Assembly: GCA_046704385.1 (NCBI GenBank)
Contig: JBJKSB010000050.1
Coordinates: 1 to 64,000 of the forward strand
Reading direction: 5' to 3'
Source of the DNA: GH45 sp046704385
Lineage (GTDB): Bacteria > Bacteroidota > Bacteroidia > Bacteroidales > SZUA-534
Length of the DNA stretch: 64,000 bases
Shown: piece by piece, positions 35,769 to 44,912 of the stretch
How positions within the stretch are numbered: position 1 is the first letter of the stretch
How the letters are laid out: the number at the start of each line of letters is the position of its first letter
Translations under genes and position numbers: made by a program
Notes under the pieces: generated by a model
Seen by the model: the letters and a program-made list of their open reading frames with translations, nothing else
What the model was told of the DNA's origin: nothing
The model's database searches: none

Positions 35769-36722
35769 TTATTTCGTCAGGTTCCAGATTGTAAACCACA
35801 ACGGTATGGTAATCAAACAAAACGAATAGGCTATAAACATTAAACTACCAACATTCTGAACATCGCCCCCATATTTTTTAACTTGAATTACCAATTGCGA
35901 TGCCGGGGCAACAGATGCCTGGATAACCAGCAAATCAGCAATTAATGGATAGTGTGCAGCAACATTTAGTTTCCACAAAATGAAGATAGTCAAAGCAGGC
36001 AAAATCAATAATTTGGTCGATAATACTTTAATGATATCAATAAAAGGAGGAGTTTTTCTTAAAGCTATACCACCAACTGTTGCACCCAGAATTAAAGTGG
36101 CAGAGGGAATCGCTGCCTGGCCCAGAAAATCAACCGGACGAAGTAACAAATCAGGAATAAAGCGGTTTAAACCGGTTAATACCGTAATGGTAGCCACAAC
36201 AATAGCTATAAACGGTGGTGTAAGCATTGCCTTAAATGAAAACCGGGTTTGTGAATCGCTTGTCACCAAAAACTTGCCGACACTCCAAAGTGAAGGCATC
36301 ACCCCCATCACAAACAGGAAGGTATAAGCTGCAAATTCATCAAAATGTTCTTTAAAAACCAATTGACCAATGGGCAAAACCATGTAATTGGCATTCATAA
36401 AAGCTGAAAGTGCAAGGTTGGCCCTTTTATCACGCAATTTTCGCAAATAAAACAACGAAGAAATGCCTAAGCCTGTTGCAAGCATTAGCAGGGCAATTAA
36501 TGGAAGTACCCACCAAAACCTGAATTCTTCTGGCTTAAAATAATTTACAATCTTGCTAAAAGTCAAACATGGTAATAAAACCATAACCGTAATATGCGAA
36601 AGGCTTTCGATGTGTTCGGTTTTTAAGACACCCCTACGTAGCAATATTCCGCTTGCCAAACCGATAATAAAAATGATAAATACGGCCTTAAAAATGGGAA
36701 CAAAAAAGGTGAAAAAATTCAT
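35769..36722 (-). CDS. AEC (auxin efflux carrier) family permease
   Basis: This is an inner-membrane transporter of 317 aa with about 10 helices in two inverted halves. It contains LASGILLRRGVLKTEHIESLS at the start of the first half, and AIPSATLILGATVGGIALR and IQASVAPASQLVIQVKKYGG in the second. These are hallmarks of the AEC/bile-acid-fold permeases that move malate, malonate or related anions. It is the last gene of a minus-strand operon (tatA, nitroreductase, S4, permease), 15 bp after the S4 gene. The substrate is not predictable. Confidence 0.82.
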   Translation of the reverse strand: MNFFTFFVPIFKAVFIIFIIGLASGILLRRGVLKTEHIESLSHITVMVLLPCLTFSKIVNYFKPEEFRFWWVLPLIALLMLATGLGISSLFYLRKLRDKRANLALSAFMNANYMVLPIGQLVFKEHFDEFAAYTFLFVMGVMPSLWSVGKFLVTSDSQTRFSFKAMLTPPFIAIVVATITVLTGLNRFIPDLLLRPVDFLGQAAIPSATLILGATVGGIALRKTPPFIDIIKVLSTKLLILPALTIFILWKLNVAAHYPLIADLLVIQASVAPASQLVIQVKKYGGDVQNVGSLMFIAYSFCLITIPLWFTIWNLTK

Positions 36723-36737
36723 GATGAACTTTACTGA

Positions 36738-36959
36738 TTAGTTTATTTTTATTACTTCCCTTTCAAAAGTTACCTGATCGCCTTTTCGAATTTTTGCCCG
36801 TTTCCTGGTTTCAATTTTTCCGTTTAATTTAACCAGTCCTTGTACAATGCAATCATTAGCCATTGCACCACTATCACATACTCTTGTGGCTTTTAGTAAT
36901 TTGTTCAGCTCAATATAATCAGGTTCATTTAAACCAGTTTTCAGTTTAAACTCTATCAT
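36738..36959 (-). CDS. small S4-domain RNA-binding protein (YbcJ-like)
   Basis: This is a 73-aa protein made of one S4 domain: EPDYIELNKLLKATRV, then GLVKLNGKIETRKRAKIRKGD. The start at 36959 (MIEFKLKTG) is used because it gives the usual length. Its first 14 bases overlap the end of the nitroreductase gene, implying translational coupling. It probably binds structured RNA; the target is unknown. Confidence 0.82.
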   Translation of the reverse strand: MIEFKLKTGLNEPDYIELNKLLKATRVCDSGAMANDCIVQGLVKLNGKIETRKRAKIRKGDQVTFEREVIKIN

Positions 36960-37473
36960 TTGGGTAGTTATTAATAAAAACAAAATCATTAACCGCTTTA
37001 CGCTTTTTTACAGTGTTATTTGGATTAGCCGGAAACCCAAGGGGTATTAGCGCAATAGGTACTTTGTTGGCCGGCAACGAAAAACTTTTTATTATCGACT
37101 CTACGTTAAAATGACATACCCAGCAGGTTGCCAGCCCTTTTTCAGTAGCTGCCAGTGTAAAATGATCGATAAAAATAGCTAAATCGATATCGCTGTGGTT
37201 TTTACCGTCGTAGCGTACCCATGCATTATCAACATCTGCTAAAGCAATAATAATAACAGGAGCCGATTGCAACCAAAAACCCCGGTAGCTTTGATGTACT
37301 CTTGTTAATTGGTCTTTCTGAGTTACCACAATAAATTCCCAGGGTTGGTAATTAGCTGCAGAAGGCGCAAAACGGCAGGTTTCGAAAAGTTCGTTAATAA
37401 GTTCGTCAGGAACTTCTTTTGGCAGGTAATCACGGCACGAAAACCTTTCAAGCACCAGATTTTTAAACTGCAT
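36946..37473 (-). CDS. nitroreductase-family flavoprotein
   Basis: This is an FMN-dependent NAD(P)H oxidoreductase of 175 aa. The N-terminal FSCRDYLPKEVPDELINELF and RFAPSAANYQPWEFIVV are the FMN-binding opening of the nitroreductase fold. DHFTLAATEKGLATCWVCHF and IALIPLGFPAN complete it. Length is normal for the short nitroreductase class. It starts 2 bp after the tatA-like gene and overlaps the S4 gene. The physiological substrate is unknown. Confidence 0.86.
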   Translation of the reverse strand: MQFKNLVLERFSCRDYLPKEVPDELINELFETCRFAPSAANYQPWEFIVVTQKDQLTRVHQSYRGFWLQSAPVIIIALADVDNAWVRYDGKNHSDIDLAIFIDHFTLAATEKGLATCWVCHFNVESIIKSFSLPANKVPIALIPLGFPANPNNTVKKRKAVNDFVFINNYPNDRV

Positions 37474-37475
37474 AA

Positions 37476-37658
37476 CTACAAATTAGTATCAATTTTGTCA
37501 TCATCTTTCTGAGTATTTTTAAACTCCTTAATACCTTTGCCTATACCCTTCATCAACTCAGGAATTTTTCGTCCTCCAAACAGAATTATCACAATCAATA
37601 CAATAAGTAGTATTTCAGTAGCTCCAAGAAATCCAAGAAAAATGGTAGATGTTATCAT
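37476..37658 (-). CDS. tatA: TatA/E-type twin-arginine translocase subunit
   Basis: This is a 60-aa protein with one N-terminal TM helix (EILLIVLIVIILFGGRKIPE), the conserved FGGRKIPEL hinge and an amphipathic helix (LMKGIGKGIKEFKN). It forms the pore-forming part of the Tat system together with TatC encoded 8 kb away. It is the first gene of a minus-strand operon. A near-identical paralogue sits next to tatC at 45725. Confidence 0.9.
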   Translation of the reverse strand: MITSTIFLGFLGATEILLIVLIVIILFGGRKIPELMKGIGKGIKEFKNTQKDDDKIDTNL

Positions 37659-37722
37659 AACTTATTTGTTTTAGAAAACCAAAGTTATAAAACTGTTTGA
37701 ATATATTTTTATGAAATCAGAC

Positions 37723-37959
37723 TTATTGAGATTTTCGTTCAAGACGGGCAAGCTCATCTCTGTCAAAAAGCGTGGGATAATCATCCTCAAAATCTTTTAT
37801 TACCCTGGTAAACAGGGCTTCACGAATAACCTTTGATTTATTGATGATTTTGTGCTTTTTACAATACCGGTTCAGGGCATCCATTTCGAAATCGTTAAGC
37901 AAAATCTGGTGCTTGTGCTTACGGCGTAGCGTGCGGTATTGCTGCGAGTTTAATGACAT
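37723..37959 (-). CDS. ribbon-helix-helix-like small protein
   Basis: This 78-aa basic protein has a beta strand (HQILLNDFEMDALNRYC) followed by two helices (KSKVIREALFTRVI) in the pattern of a CopG/Arc-type ribbon-helix-helix DNA-binding fold, then an acidic-basic tail. No toxin gene is adjacent, so it is not an obvious antitoxin. Similar short proteins are widespread in Bacteroidota chromosomes without assigned function. The fold is inferred from pattern. Confidence 0.6.
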   Translation of the reverse strand: MSLNSQQYRTLRRKHKHQILLNDFEMDALNRYCKKHKIINKSKVIREALFTRVIKDFEDDYPTLFDRDELARLERKSQ

Positions 37960-38093
37960 TTAACTTTATTTTTGACAAAATTAGGTCTTTTAACCGGTTA
38001 TAGCCTAACAATTATGAGGTAAGTAATTAACAGAATATTGTTAATTATCAACACGTGGAGCAATCGAACAATGATATTTTTATTAAGATTAAT

Positions 38094-39467
38094 TTACTGA
38101 TACAACACATCTTTCAATTTAGGCATAAAATTCTTTGTCAAATAATCCGAGAGATTGTTGTAGGCATCAAGCCCGGCATCGTTCAGGTTTAATTGTACAC
38201 CGGTGATATTTACAACCGGTCTTGAAAAAACAAGCTCCCCATTGGTATTTAAAACTTTTATTTCGGCGTTTAAAATGGCATAAAACATCTTCCCTTCTAC
38301 TTTTTGTTGATTGGTATTGGATGAAATATTAATGGTAAAATCAGCATCCGGTTTTGAATATACTACCGGAAATCCATTATTAGCAAGCAATTGTTCCATT
38401 TTGCCTTTTAAAATTTTAGGATTCATAGCCACATTAAAGTTTAATTCTGATGATTCAACAAAAAACTTCGGGTCCTTCAAGCGTATTAATATGCGGGCCG
38501 AAGGCATATCCATTTTTCGGATTAATTTTCTGATAAGCGGATCGCTGGCACAAAATGAGGCCACCTCGTTAGCATCCATTTGTGCTATTAAATAGCCAGT
38601 ACTTTTCGTAGTATTAACCGGTTGCAATTCGTAGCTGGCTTCACCTAAAATATTAGTTTCGCATTTATTATTATGCAAGGGTTTCGACCCGAGTGAAAAA
38701 ATCACCGGAATTCCCTGAAGGGGAACACCATCTGCTGTTTTAAATGTAAAAACCAGTTGGCCCAAAGGAATGCTTTGTCCTTTGGTTACCTCAATTTCAT
38801 TAGCCTTCGGACTAATTATTATATTGTTCATGGTTGTAATTAAACCATTATACAACTCATTCCCGAGATCGATAGTTTTTCCATTCAGTTCACACTCCAG
38901 CGATTCCGATAAATAGGGCAAAACTACTTCCAAACCCTTTGTCAGATTGAAAATGGCATCATAATATTTTTTTGACCCGATTAATTGCCCGGCTTTTTTA
39001 ATCAAATCGAGCCCTTTCGCAACCGCCACCTGCTTACGCTGCTCTTTTATCGATTTATATTTTTCAATAGATAATTTATATAAAACATAATAATGCGTAG
39101 GCGATTCATAAGTATTCACCACCTCGTATCCTTCAATATTTTCATTGGCGTACGATTTGGTGAGCGATACAAAATCTTCGGCAAATCCTTTATCACTCTC
39201 AAAACGGTTCAGTACACTTTGTGTCGAAATGTTTACAGAAATTTCACTTACCAAATCGGCCAGGGCTTTATTTTTAGCAGTTACCTGGTAATCAGTAGTG
39301 TTCGGGGTTCGTTGGGCTGATCCCAAACCTACATAATAACCCGGAATCATTGGTTTTTCTTTTACCCATCCGGGCAACGATTCAACCTCAGTTGCCTTTT
39401 TTGAGCTTCCGCAACCCATTAATAAAATCAATAATATTAGCAGAGCTACCTTATTTTTCCGGATCAT
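38094..39467 (-). CDS. LPP20-family lipoprotein
   Basis: The protein has 457 aa. The ATG at 39467 starts MIRKNKVALLILLILLMGC, a lipobox with the modified cysteine after LLMG. Residues about 28-140 are an LPP20-like domain (LPGWVKEKPMIPGYYVGLGSA, and KALADLVSEISVNISTQS). The rest includes a beta-sandwich-like segment (about 225-300) and a C-terminal beta/alpha domain. It overlaps the end of the CsgG-like lipoprotein gene by 17 bp, so the two are translationally coupled. LPP20/FlgP and CsgG/FlgO-type proteins form outer-membrane-associated rings in other bacteria; whether this pair does is inference. Confidence 0.72.
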   Translation of the reverse strand: MIRKNKVALLILLILLMGCGSSKKATEVESLPGWVKEKPMIPGYYVGLGSAQRTPNTTDYQVTAKNKALADLVSEISVNISTQSVLNRFESDKGFAEDFVSLTKSYANENIEGYEVVNTYESPTHYYVLYKLSIEKYKSIKEQRKQVAVAKGLDLIKKAGQLIGSKKYYDAIFNLTKGLEVVLPYLSESLECELNGKTIDLGNELYNGLITTMNNIIISPKANEIEVTKGQSIPLGQLVFTFKTADGVPLQGIPVIFSLGSKPLHNNKCETNILGEASYELQPVNTTKSTGYLIAQMDANEVASFCASDPLIRKLIRKMDMPSARILIRLKDPKFFVESSELNFNVAMNPKILKGKMEQLLANNGFPVVYSKPDADFTINISSNTNQQKVEGKMFYAILNAEIKVLNTNGELVFSRPVVNITGVQLNLNDAGLDAYNNLSDYLTKNFMPKLKDVLYQ

Positions 39468-40833
39468 AATCAACAATTTTTGAAGTGGCTTTTTTAGCTA
39501 TATCAGAATTTAATTCACGTTGTAAAACATCAGTACTTTTAATGGATTGGCTTGCATTTAGCAAACGCCGCAATTCCCGATTATCCGAACTATTATCTTT
39601 TACCACATCCTCAGGCAAATCCTTTTTCATGTCTTTCCAGTATCCCGGAACCAGGTTTTTCTTATCCCCCTGGTATCTTGCATAATGAATTTGGTCTGAA
39701 GCATCCATATTAACAATATTAGATAATAAAACCTCAGAGGTTTCCGCCGAAACAAGCTTGTATTGAAACCGGCAACTAACCTTATTTTCCTGGGTAAATT
39801 CAAAGTACTTTGTTTTATGATACTTATACTCTTCCTTTTTTTGCCCATCTTTTTCCACCGATTTGGTTTCCTTAATATACCCGCGCTTTTCTGTCCTGGC
39901 CAAATTTCCTTTATGGACAGTATAGGAAAGTACGTCTCCCATCAGAAATGCCTTAACACCTAACATTTTACCGGCTTTTGAACTTACATTCGGGTCAACT
40001 TTTCCTTCAAGGGTAAGCATCTGTTCTTCGGTAATCCTGTCCTGGCTTCCGCGATCAATAATTTTGATAAACAGGGAATTTTTATTGGTAATATCCTTTT
40101 CAATCAGGCTTTGCAACTGCTTGTTAATGTCCATTTGGTTTGTATGATTCTTAAAATCGACAAGGGCAATAGTAAACAATGCATTTTTAAGTGCCTGATC
40201 CATTAGCTCCTTACTATCTTTATAATCCGACAGGTTATCGTTAATCTTCTTAAATTCAAAATATGCTGAGCGGTTTTTATCCTGACGCATGTACTCATTC
40301 CCTTTACGGTAAATAGGTTCGTAATGAGCCTTTTGTTTTAATTCATCCACATCTCCATAATTAGGATCAATAGCCGTAATTTCATTAAAAACTTGTTCGG
40401 CTTTTTTAAACTCCTCGTCTTGTAACAACAAATAAGCTTCATTGTAAATCTTTTCAAGGTAAACATTCTTCATCTCCTCATATGGGGCCTTATATTCCTG
40501 TGAAAATGTCAGCTCAATGCCCACCTGCTGAATTTTCTTGTAATAAGCTTCGGCATCGCGGTATGAGGTAACCGCCTCTTTTGCCATATCTGCCTTATAA
40601 TTGTTCATAAACCCGTCCAGCTTTTTATCGAGCGTAAGCTGTCCGTTTTTTTTCATACCAATGGCCGCGTCCACATTGTTTTGATTGCGCAATAATGACT
40701 CATAGTACATATCGGCAGCCTTTTCATAATACCCGGCCTGCTCAAATTCAAAACCTTTTTTAGCATATCGCTTTGAAGCACAACCCCATAGGAGAATTCC
40801 GGCAAGTAAAAAAAGTATAATTTTTCGATACAT
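39451..40833 (-). CDS. TPR lipoprotein with CsgG/LpoB-like domain
   Basis: This 460-aa protein has a lipobox (LLWGC). TPR-like helices follow (about 25-215, with KKGFEFEQAGYYEKAADMYY and DEEFKKAEQVFNEI). Then comes a CsgG/LpoB-like alpha/beta domain (about 218-400) with FTIALVDFKNHTNQMDINKQL, and GKMLGVKAFLMGDVLSY, which is the usual 'lgv..ll.G.v' pattern. A basic tail is present. It is the first gene of a two-gene operon with the LPP20 lipoprotein. An outer-membrane periplasmic-face location is likely. Confidence 0.7.
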   Translation of the reverse strand: MYRKIILFLLAGILLWGCASKRYAKKGFEFEQAGYYEKAADMYYESLLRNQNNVDAAIGMKKNGQLTLDKKLDGFMNNYKADMAKEAVTSYRDAEAYYKKIQQVGIELTFSQEYKAPYEEMKNVYLEKIYNEAYLLLQDEEFKKAEQVFNEITAIDPNYGDVDELKQKAHYEPIYRKGNEYMRQDKNRSAYFEFKKINDNLSDYKDSKELMDQALKNALFTIALVDFKNHTNQMDINKQLQSLIEKDITNKNSLFIKIIDRGSQDRITEEQMLTLEGKVDPNVSSKAGKMLGVKAFLMGDVLSYTVHKGNLARTEKRGYIKETKSVEKDGQKKEEYKYHKTKYFEFTQENKVSCRFQYKLVSAETSEVLLSNIVNMDASDQIHYARYQGDKKNLVPGYWKDMKKDLPEDVVKDNSSDNRELRRLLNASQSIKSTDVLQRELNSDIAKKATSKIVDYDPEK

Positions 40834-41014
40834 GAACCAACGTTTAAATTAATATTTGGTGGAAACACCGCCTTAAAAATAATGAAAATTGTTAAAGGTG
40901 GCCAATTGCAAGTTGATTCCTTATAAATTGTTCCGGTTTAAATGGCGAAAATAAGTAAGAATCCCTCTAAACATTTTTAAATTACCTGTACCTTTAGAAC
41001 ATAAAACAAACTGA

Positions 41015-41839
41015 ATGAGCAATCGATCAACAATTATAGCTTTCGATATCGACGGGACTTTACTTAATGATAACAGGCAGATCAGTAATGAAAACCTTGA
41101 AGCCCTGAAATTATTTGATAATAGAAACACAATTCGGATTGCTGCCACAGGAAGAAATTTTTATTCTGTGAAAAGGGTTTTGCCACCCGATTTTCCGATT
41201 GAATACCTGGTATTTTCGTCGGGAGCCGGAATAATGGATTGGAAAACCAAAGAAATACTGTACTCCAGACTGCTTGATGAATCTCAAATAAAAATAATTA
41301 CAGACACCATTTTACCTTATAAACTTAATTTTACACTGCACCTCGCGATTCCAAACAACCACCATATATTGCTTTACGACCGACATTCAGAACCCGATGA
41401 CCTGATTGCATACACCTCGTTTTATAAAAAATTTGCGCAACCTTTAAATCCGAAAAAATTGCCCAAAAAAGCCACACAGGTTATTGTTCTGCTAAATTCA
41501 CATGTACACCTTTTCAACCAGTTTACACAAAAGCTTAAACCTTTAAAGACAGTATTGACTACCTCTCCCATCAATCATAAATCGATGTGGATGGAAATTT
41601 TTAATCCTGAAGTTTCCAAAAGCAACGGAATAAGCTGGATTATTAAACACAAAAATATTACAGCACCTTTTATTGTAGCCATTGGCAACGATTATAATGA
41701 TCTTGATTTATTGAATTTTGCCGATAAAAGTTTTGTTGTAAGCAATGCCCCTGATGAACTTCAGAAAAAGTTTACCGTAACAAAATCGAACAACGAAAAT
41801 GGTCTTGCCGAAGCCATAAAAATTATATTGCATTCTTGA
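41015..41839 (+). CDS. HAD-superfamily (Cof-type) phosphatase
   Basis: This is a cytoplasmic phosphohydrolase of 274 aa. Motif I is AFDIDGTLL (D12, D14 nucleophile pair), and the cap domain follows (about 85-190). Motifs III-IV are KSNGISWII and GNDYNDLDLL. These define class IIB Cof/YbiV-like sugar or flavin-phosphate phosphatases. It is divergent from the lipoprotein pair, with 181 bp between them. The exact substrate is not predictable. Confidence 0.87.
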   Translation: MSNRSTIIAFDIDGTLLNDNRQISNENLEALKLFDNRNTIRIAATGRNFYSVKRVLPPDFPIEYLVFSSGAGIMDWKTKEILYSRLLDESQIKIITDTILPYKLNFTLHLAIPNNHHILLYDRHSEPDDLIAYTSFYKKFAQPLNPKKLPKKATQVIVLLNSHVHLFNQFTQKLKPLKTVLTTSPINHKSMWMEIFNPEVSKSNGISWIIKHKNITAPFIVAIGNDYNDLDLLNFADKSFVVSNAPDELQKKFTVTKSNNENGLAEAIKIILHS

Positions 41840-41881
41840 CGGAATACAGTCAAATCCTGTTTAAAATCACAATGGATTTTC

Positions 41882-41889
41882 TATTTTTG
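41882..41889 (+). promoter_or_regulatory. -7 box TATTTTTG before the RelA/SpoT gene
   Basis: TATTTTTG fits TAnnTTTG and lies 19 bp before the ATG at 41909, in the 69-bp spacer after the HAD gene. Confidence 0.45.
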
Positions 41890-41908
41890 TGATATAATTA
41901 ATTCATTC

Positions 41909-44104
41909 ATGAGTTTTCCTGAGAAATATCAAGAAGAGCTGATTAAACTGCACAGTCAGTTAAATAATCTCTGTGCACAAACTATTGCCGCAGATGAGAT
42001 GGAAGTAGTGGAGAAAGCTTATCAATCCTCTTTAAACCTGTCCGGAAGTAAAACCCGTTCATCGGGCGAACCTTTTATCTTTCACCCTTTGAGAGTGGCA
42101 ACCATTGCCCAGGAATTGATAGGATTGGGTACCGCTACAATAGTATCGGCACTGTTGCACGATGTGGTTAAAGATAAGCTGACAACCCTTGAGGCTGTTA
42201 AAAAAGAATTTGGCGACGAAGTGGCCGGTATTGTTGAAGGATTGATTAAAATAAGCTCGTTGTATACGGAACGTCTGTCGTTGCAAAGCGAGAATTTCAT
42301 CACACTGCTTCTAACCATTTCCGATGATGTCCGCATTATTCTACTGAAACTTGCCGACAGGCTCGACAATATCAGGATGATTAAAAATTTTAGTCCCGAA
42401 AAGCAATTAAAAGTAGCCCAGGAAACCCGGCTTTTGTATGCTCCCATTGCCCACCGGTTGGGATTATATCATATTAAAACCGAGCTTGAAGATATTTCAT
42501 TACGTCATACCGACCCTGAGTCGTATTTCAGCATTGCTAATCAACTTAAAGCCACCAAAAAAGCACGGGAAGCTTATATCGAAAAATTTTCGGAACCTAT
42601 CCGAAAAGTACTTGATGAAAAAGGTTATAAGTATGAATTTAAAGGACGTCCCAAATCGGTTAATTCCATTTACGGAAAACTAAATAAAAAAGGCATCGAC
42701 CTGTCTGAAATTTTTGACTTGTTTGCCATCAGGATCATTCTGAAAGAGACTCCTTTAGAAAAAGAAAAGGAAGAATGCTGGAATGTTTACAGCCTGGTAA
42801 CCAATATTTACACTCCAAATCCATTACGCTTGCGCGATTGGATTTCGACCCCCCGTCCAAGCGGTTATGAATCGCTGCATACCACGGTTATTGGTCACGA
42901 CAATCACTGGGTTGAAGTGCAAATCAGAACGGATCGTATGGATGAAATAGCCGAAAAAGGGGATGCGGCACACTGGAAATATAAAGAATCGGCCGATAAC
43001 AGTAATCAGGATTCCTGGTTAAGAAATATACGCGATGTACTCGAAGCTAAGGATAAAATGGCCATTGGCGGTTTAAAACCAAAAAAAAGCAATGCTGATA
43101 TTTTTATTTTCACTCCGCATGGCGATATAAAGAAATTGCGCGAAGGGGCCACGATTCTGGATTTTGCCTACTCCATTCATAGCAAAATAGGCAATACCTG
43201 CACCGGTGCACGTGTAAATGAAAAAATAGTTCCCATTAAGCATAAACTGAAAAATGGCGACACAGTTGAAGTCCTTACCTCAAAAAATCAAAAGCCACGC
43301 GAGGAATGGATAAATATTGTGGTTAGTCCGCGTACCAAAGCACGGATTAAAAAAGCCATTAACGAAACCTTGTTTAAGCAGGCTGAAATAGGCAAGGAAA
43401 TGCTTGAACGCAAGCTATCTCAAATAAAAATAGAGGTTGGCGATCAGTTTATTTTAAAATTGCTTGCCCACTTTAAATACAAAAGAGCTCTTGACTTTTA
43501 CCAGGATATTGCCGACGAAATTATTGATTTGCAATTAGTAAAAGAATTTATAGTTAAGACAAAAAACGAAGAAGAAAACCGGCCCGAACCCATCTCAGAT
43601 TCCAGTGTATCAGAATATGTACACTACAGTAAGACCTCTACTGATTTTTTAATTATCGATAAGAATCTGAAAAATGTCGATTATAAGCTGGCAAAATGCT
43701 GCCGCCCTATTCCGGGTGATGCCATTTTTGGGTTTGTAACTGTTGATCGTGGAATACAAATACATCGCAACAACTGCCCAAATGCCAGGGATTTATACGG
43801 ACGGTATCCATATCGTATTGTCCCGGCTATGTGGACTGATCAATCAAAAGAATCAGCATTCCTGGTTGAGATTATGGTTACCGGGTTAGATAAAATTGGC
43901 ATAATGAACCATATCAGCGAAGTAATTTCAAGAGATCATCAGGTTAATATGCGGTCGTTGGCCGTCAATTCAAAAGATGGTATTTTCCAGGGTTTTATTA
44001 CCGTTTTTGTTAATAGCCTGCATCATCTTGATACCTTATTGACTAATATTAATAAAATAAAAGGTGTTTTAAAAGCTGAGAGACTTGATAAACCTTCTGA
44101 ATAA
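41909..44104 (+). CDS. RelA/SpoT (p)ppGpp synthetase/hydrolase homolog
   Basis: This is a 731-aa long RSH protein. The HD domain (about 50-200) has H59 and H84-D85, but the usual HDxxED reads HDVVKD (K88 at the catalytic Glu position). N154 is kept in ADRLDNIR. The synthetase domain (about 230-350) has RPKSVNSIYGKL, YESLHTTV and EVQIRTDRMDEIAEKG. A TGS domain (about 395-460), a helical region, a CCRPIPGD zinc-type motif and a C-terminal ACT domain (about 655-725) follow. The synthetase half looks intact; the hydrolase half is probably weakened or inactive. This may be the second RSH of the genome, as Bacteroidota commonly carry two. Confidence 0.88.
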   Translation: MSFPEKYQEELIKLHSQLNNLCAQTIAADEMEVVEKAYQSSLNLSGSKTRSSGEPFIFHPLRVATIAQELIGLGTATIVSALLHDVVKDKLTTLEAVKKEFGDEVAGIVEGLIKISSLYTERLSLQSENFITLLLTISDDVRIILLKLADRLDNIRMIKNFSPEKQLKVAQETRLLYAPIAHRLGLYHIKTELEDISLRHTDPESYFSIANQLKATKKAREAYIEKFSEPIRKVLDEKGYKYEFKGRPKSVNSIYGKLNKKGIDLSEIFDLFAIRIILKETPLEKEKEECWNVYSLVTNIYTPNPLRLRDWISTPRPSGYESLHTTVIGHDNHWVEVQIRTDRMDEIAEKGDAAHWKYKESADNSNQDSWLRNIRDVLEAKDKMAIGGLKPKKSNADIFIFTPHGDIKKLREGATILDFAYSIHSKIGNTCTGARVNEKIVPIKHKLKNGDTVEVLTSKNQKPREEWINIVVSPRTKARIKKAINETLFKQAEIGKEMLERKLSQIKIEVGDQFILKLLAHFKYKRALDFYQDIADEIIDLQLVKEFIVKTKNEEENRPEPISDSSVSEYVHYSKTSTDFLIIDKNLKNVDYKLAKCCRPIPGDAIFGFVTVDRGIQIHRNNCPNARDLYGRYPYRIVPAMWTDQSKESAFLVEIMVTGLDKIGIMNHISEVISRDHQVNMRSLAVNSKDGIFQGFITVFVNSLHHLDTLLTNINKIKGVLKAERLDKPSE

Positions 44105-44257
44105 ATCTGATTGATTGATTTCCTCCTGATCAACCCACCTTTTAGTAAAAAAATATAACCTACGGTTTATACATATATGTCTATTGGACATAACTATTGT
44201 TATGCTAAATATCCGCACTAAATAAAAACTATGGTTAAGTATTTATAAAATAATACT

Positions 44258-44893
44258 TTATGGAATTTTCATAAACTTATGCGATTGCAGAGAAACCATC
44301 CATTTGGGATTATTTTTAGCATAATCCACAATTTTATCAATATTTATTGCAAACCGGCTCCATTCAGGTTGCAAAAAAAGCAAACAGGACTCGGGTACTC
44401 TCCTGGCACAGTTTTCAGCCCAAAGGAAATCGTCATCCTCATAAACAATAACTTTAAGTTCATTTGCTTTTTGATAGATATTTTCATCGGGGTGCACATT
44501 CCTTTTCGGCGACAGGCAAATCCAATCCCATGTTCCGGTTAATGTATATGCACCCGAAGTCTCAAGAAAGGTTTCAATTTTATGTTTCTTCAATTTATCA
44601 CACAACGGCTTCAGATTGTAAAGTGATGGTTCTCCGCCGGTTACTACCACTGAACGTGCAGGAGTTTCCAAAACCTTTGCAAGAATTTCATCAACAGAAA
44701 CCATTCGATGAATATCGGGGCTCCATGAAATTTTTGAGTCACACCACCGGCAACCTATATCGCATCCGCCAATACGTATAAAATAAGCGGCTTTACCTGT
44801 ATGATAACCTTCTCCCTGAAGTGTATAAAATTGTTCGACCAGAGGTAAATACTCTCCTTCCCCTCCTCCTGACAAATTACTTCTTTCCAACAA
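44258..44893 (-). CDS. queE: 7-carboxy-7-deazaguanine synthase QueE
   Basis: This radical SAM enzyme of 211 aa converts 6-carboxy-tetrahydropterin to 7-carboxy-7-deazaguanine in queuosine biosynthesis. It has the [4Fe-4S] motif CDIGCRWC in RIGGCDIGCRWCDSK, the opening EQFYTLQGEGYHTGKAAYF, VVVTGGEPSLYNL, and CLSPKRNVHPDE. No ATG precedes the catalytic region; TTG at 44893 (or 44890) is the only plausible start. That gives about 17 extra residues (SNLSGGGEGEYLPL) not needed for the fold. No other queuosine gene is in the window. Confidence 0.9.
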   Translation of the reverse strand: MLERSNLSGGGEGEYLPLVEQFYTLQGEGYHTGKAAYFIRIGGCDIGCRWCDSKISWSPDIHRMVSVDEILAKVLETPARSVVVTGGEPSLYNLKPLCDKLKKHKIETFLETSGAYTLTGTWDWICLSPKRNVHPDENIYQKANELKVIVYEDDDFLWAENCARRVPESCLLFLQPEWSRFAINIDKIVDYAKNNPKWMVSLQSHKFMKIP

Positions 44894-44912
44894 CGCTATA
44901 AGTTAAGTTAAA

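Noticed and set aside
37723..37959. Antitoxin of a toxin-antitoxin pair
   Set aside because: The ribbon-helix-helix-like gene has no toxin-like neighbour on either side.
44200..44260. preQ1 or other riboswitch at queE
   Set aside because: This is the 3' side of queE. The 5' side is occupied by the HNH gene with only 19 bp between, leaving no room for a riboswitch.
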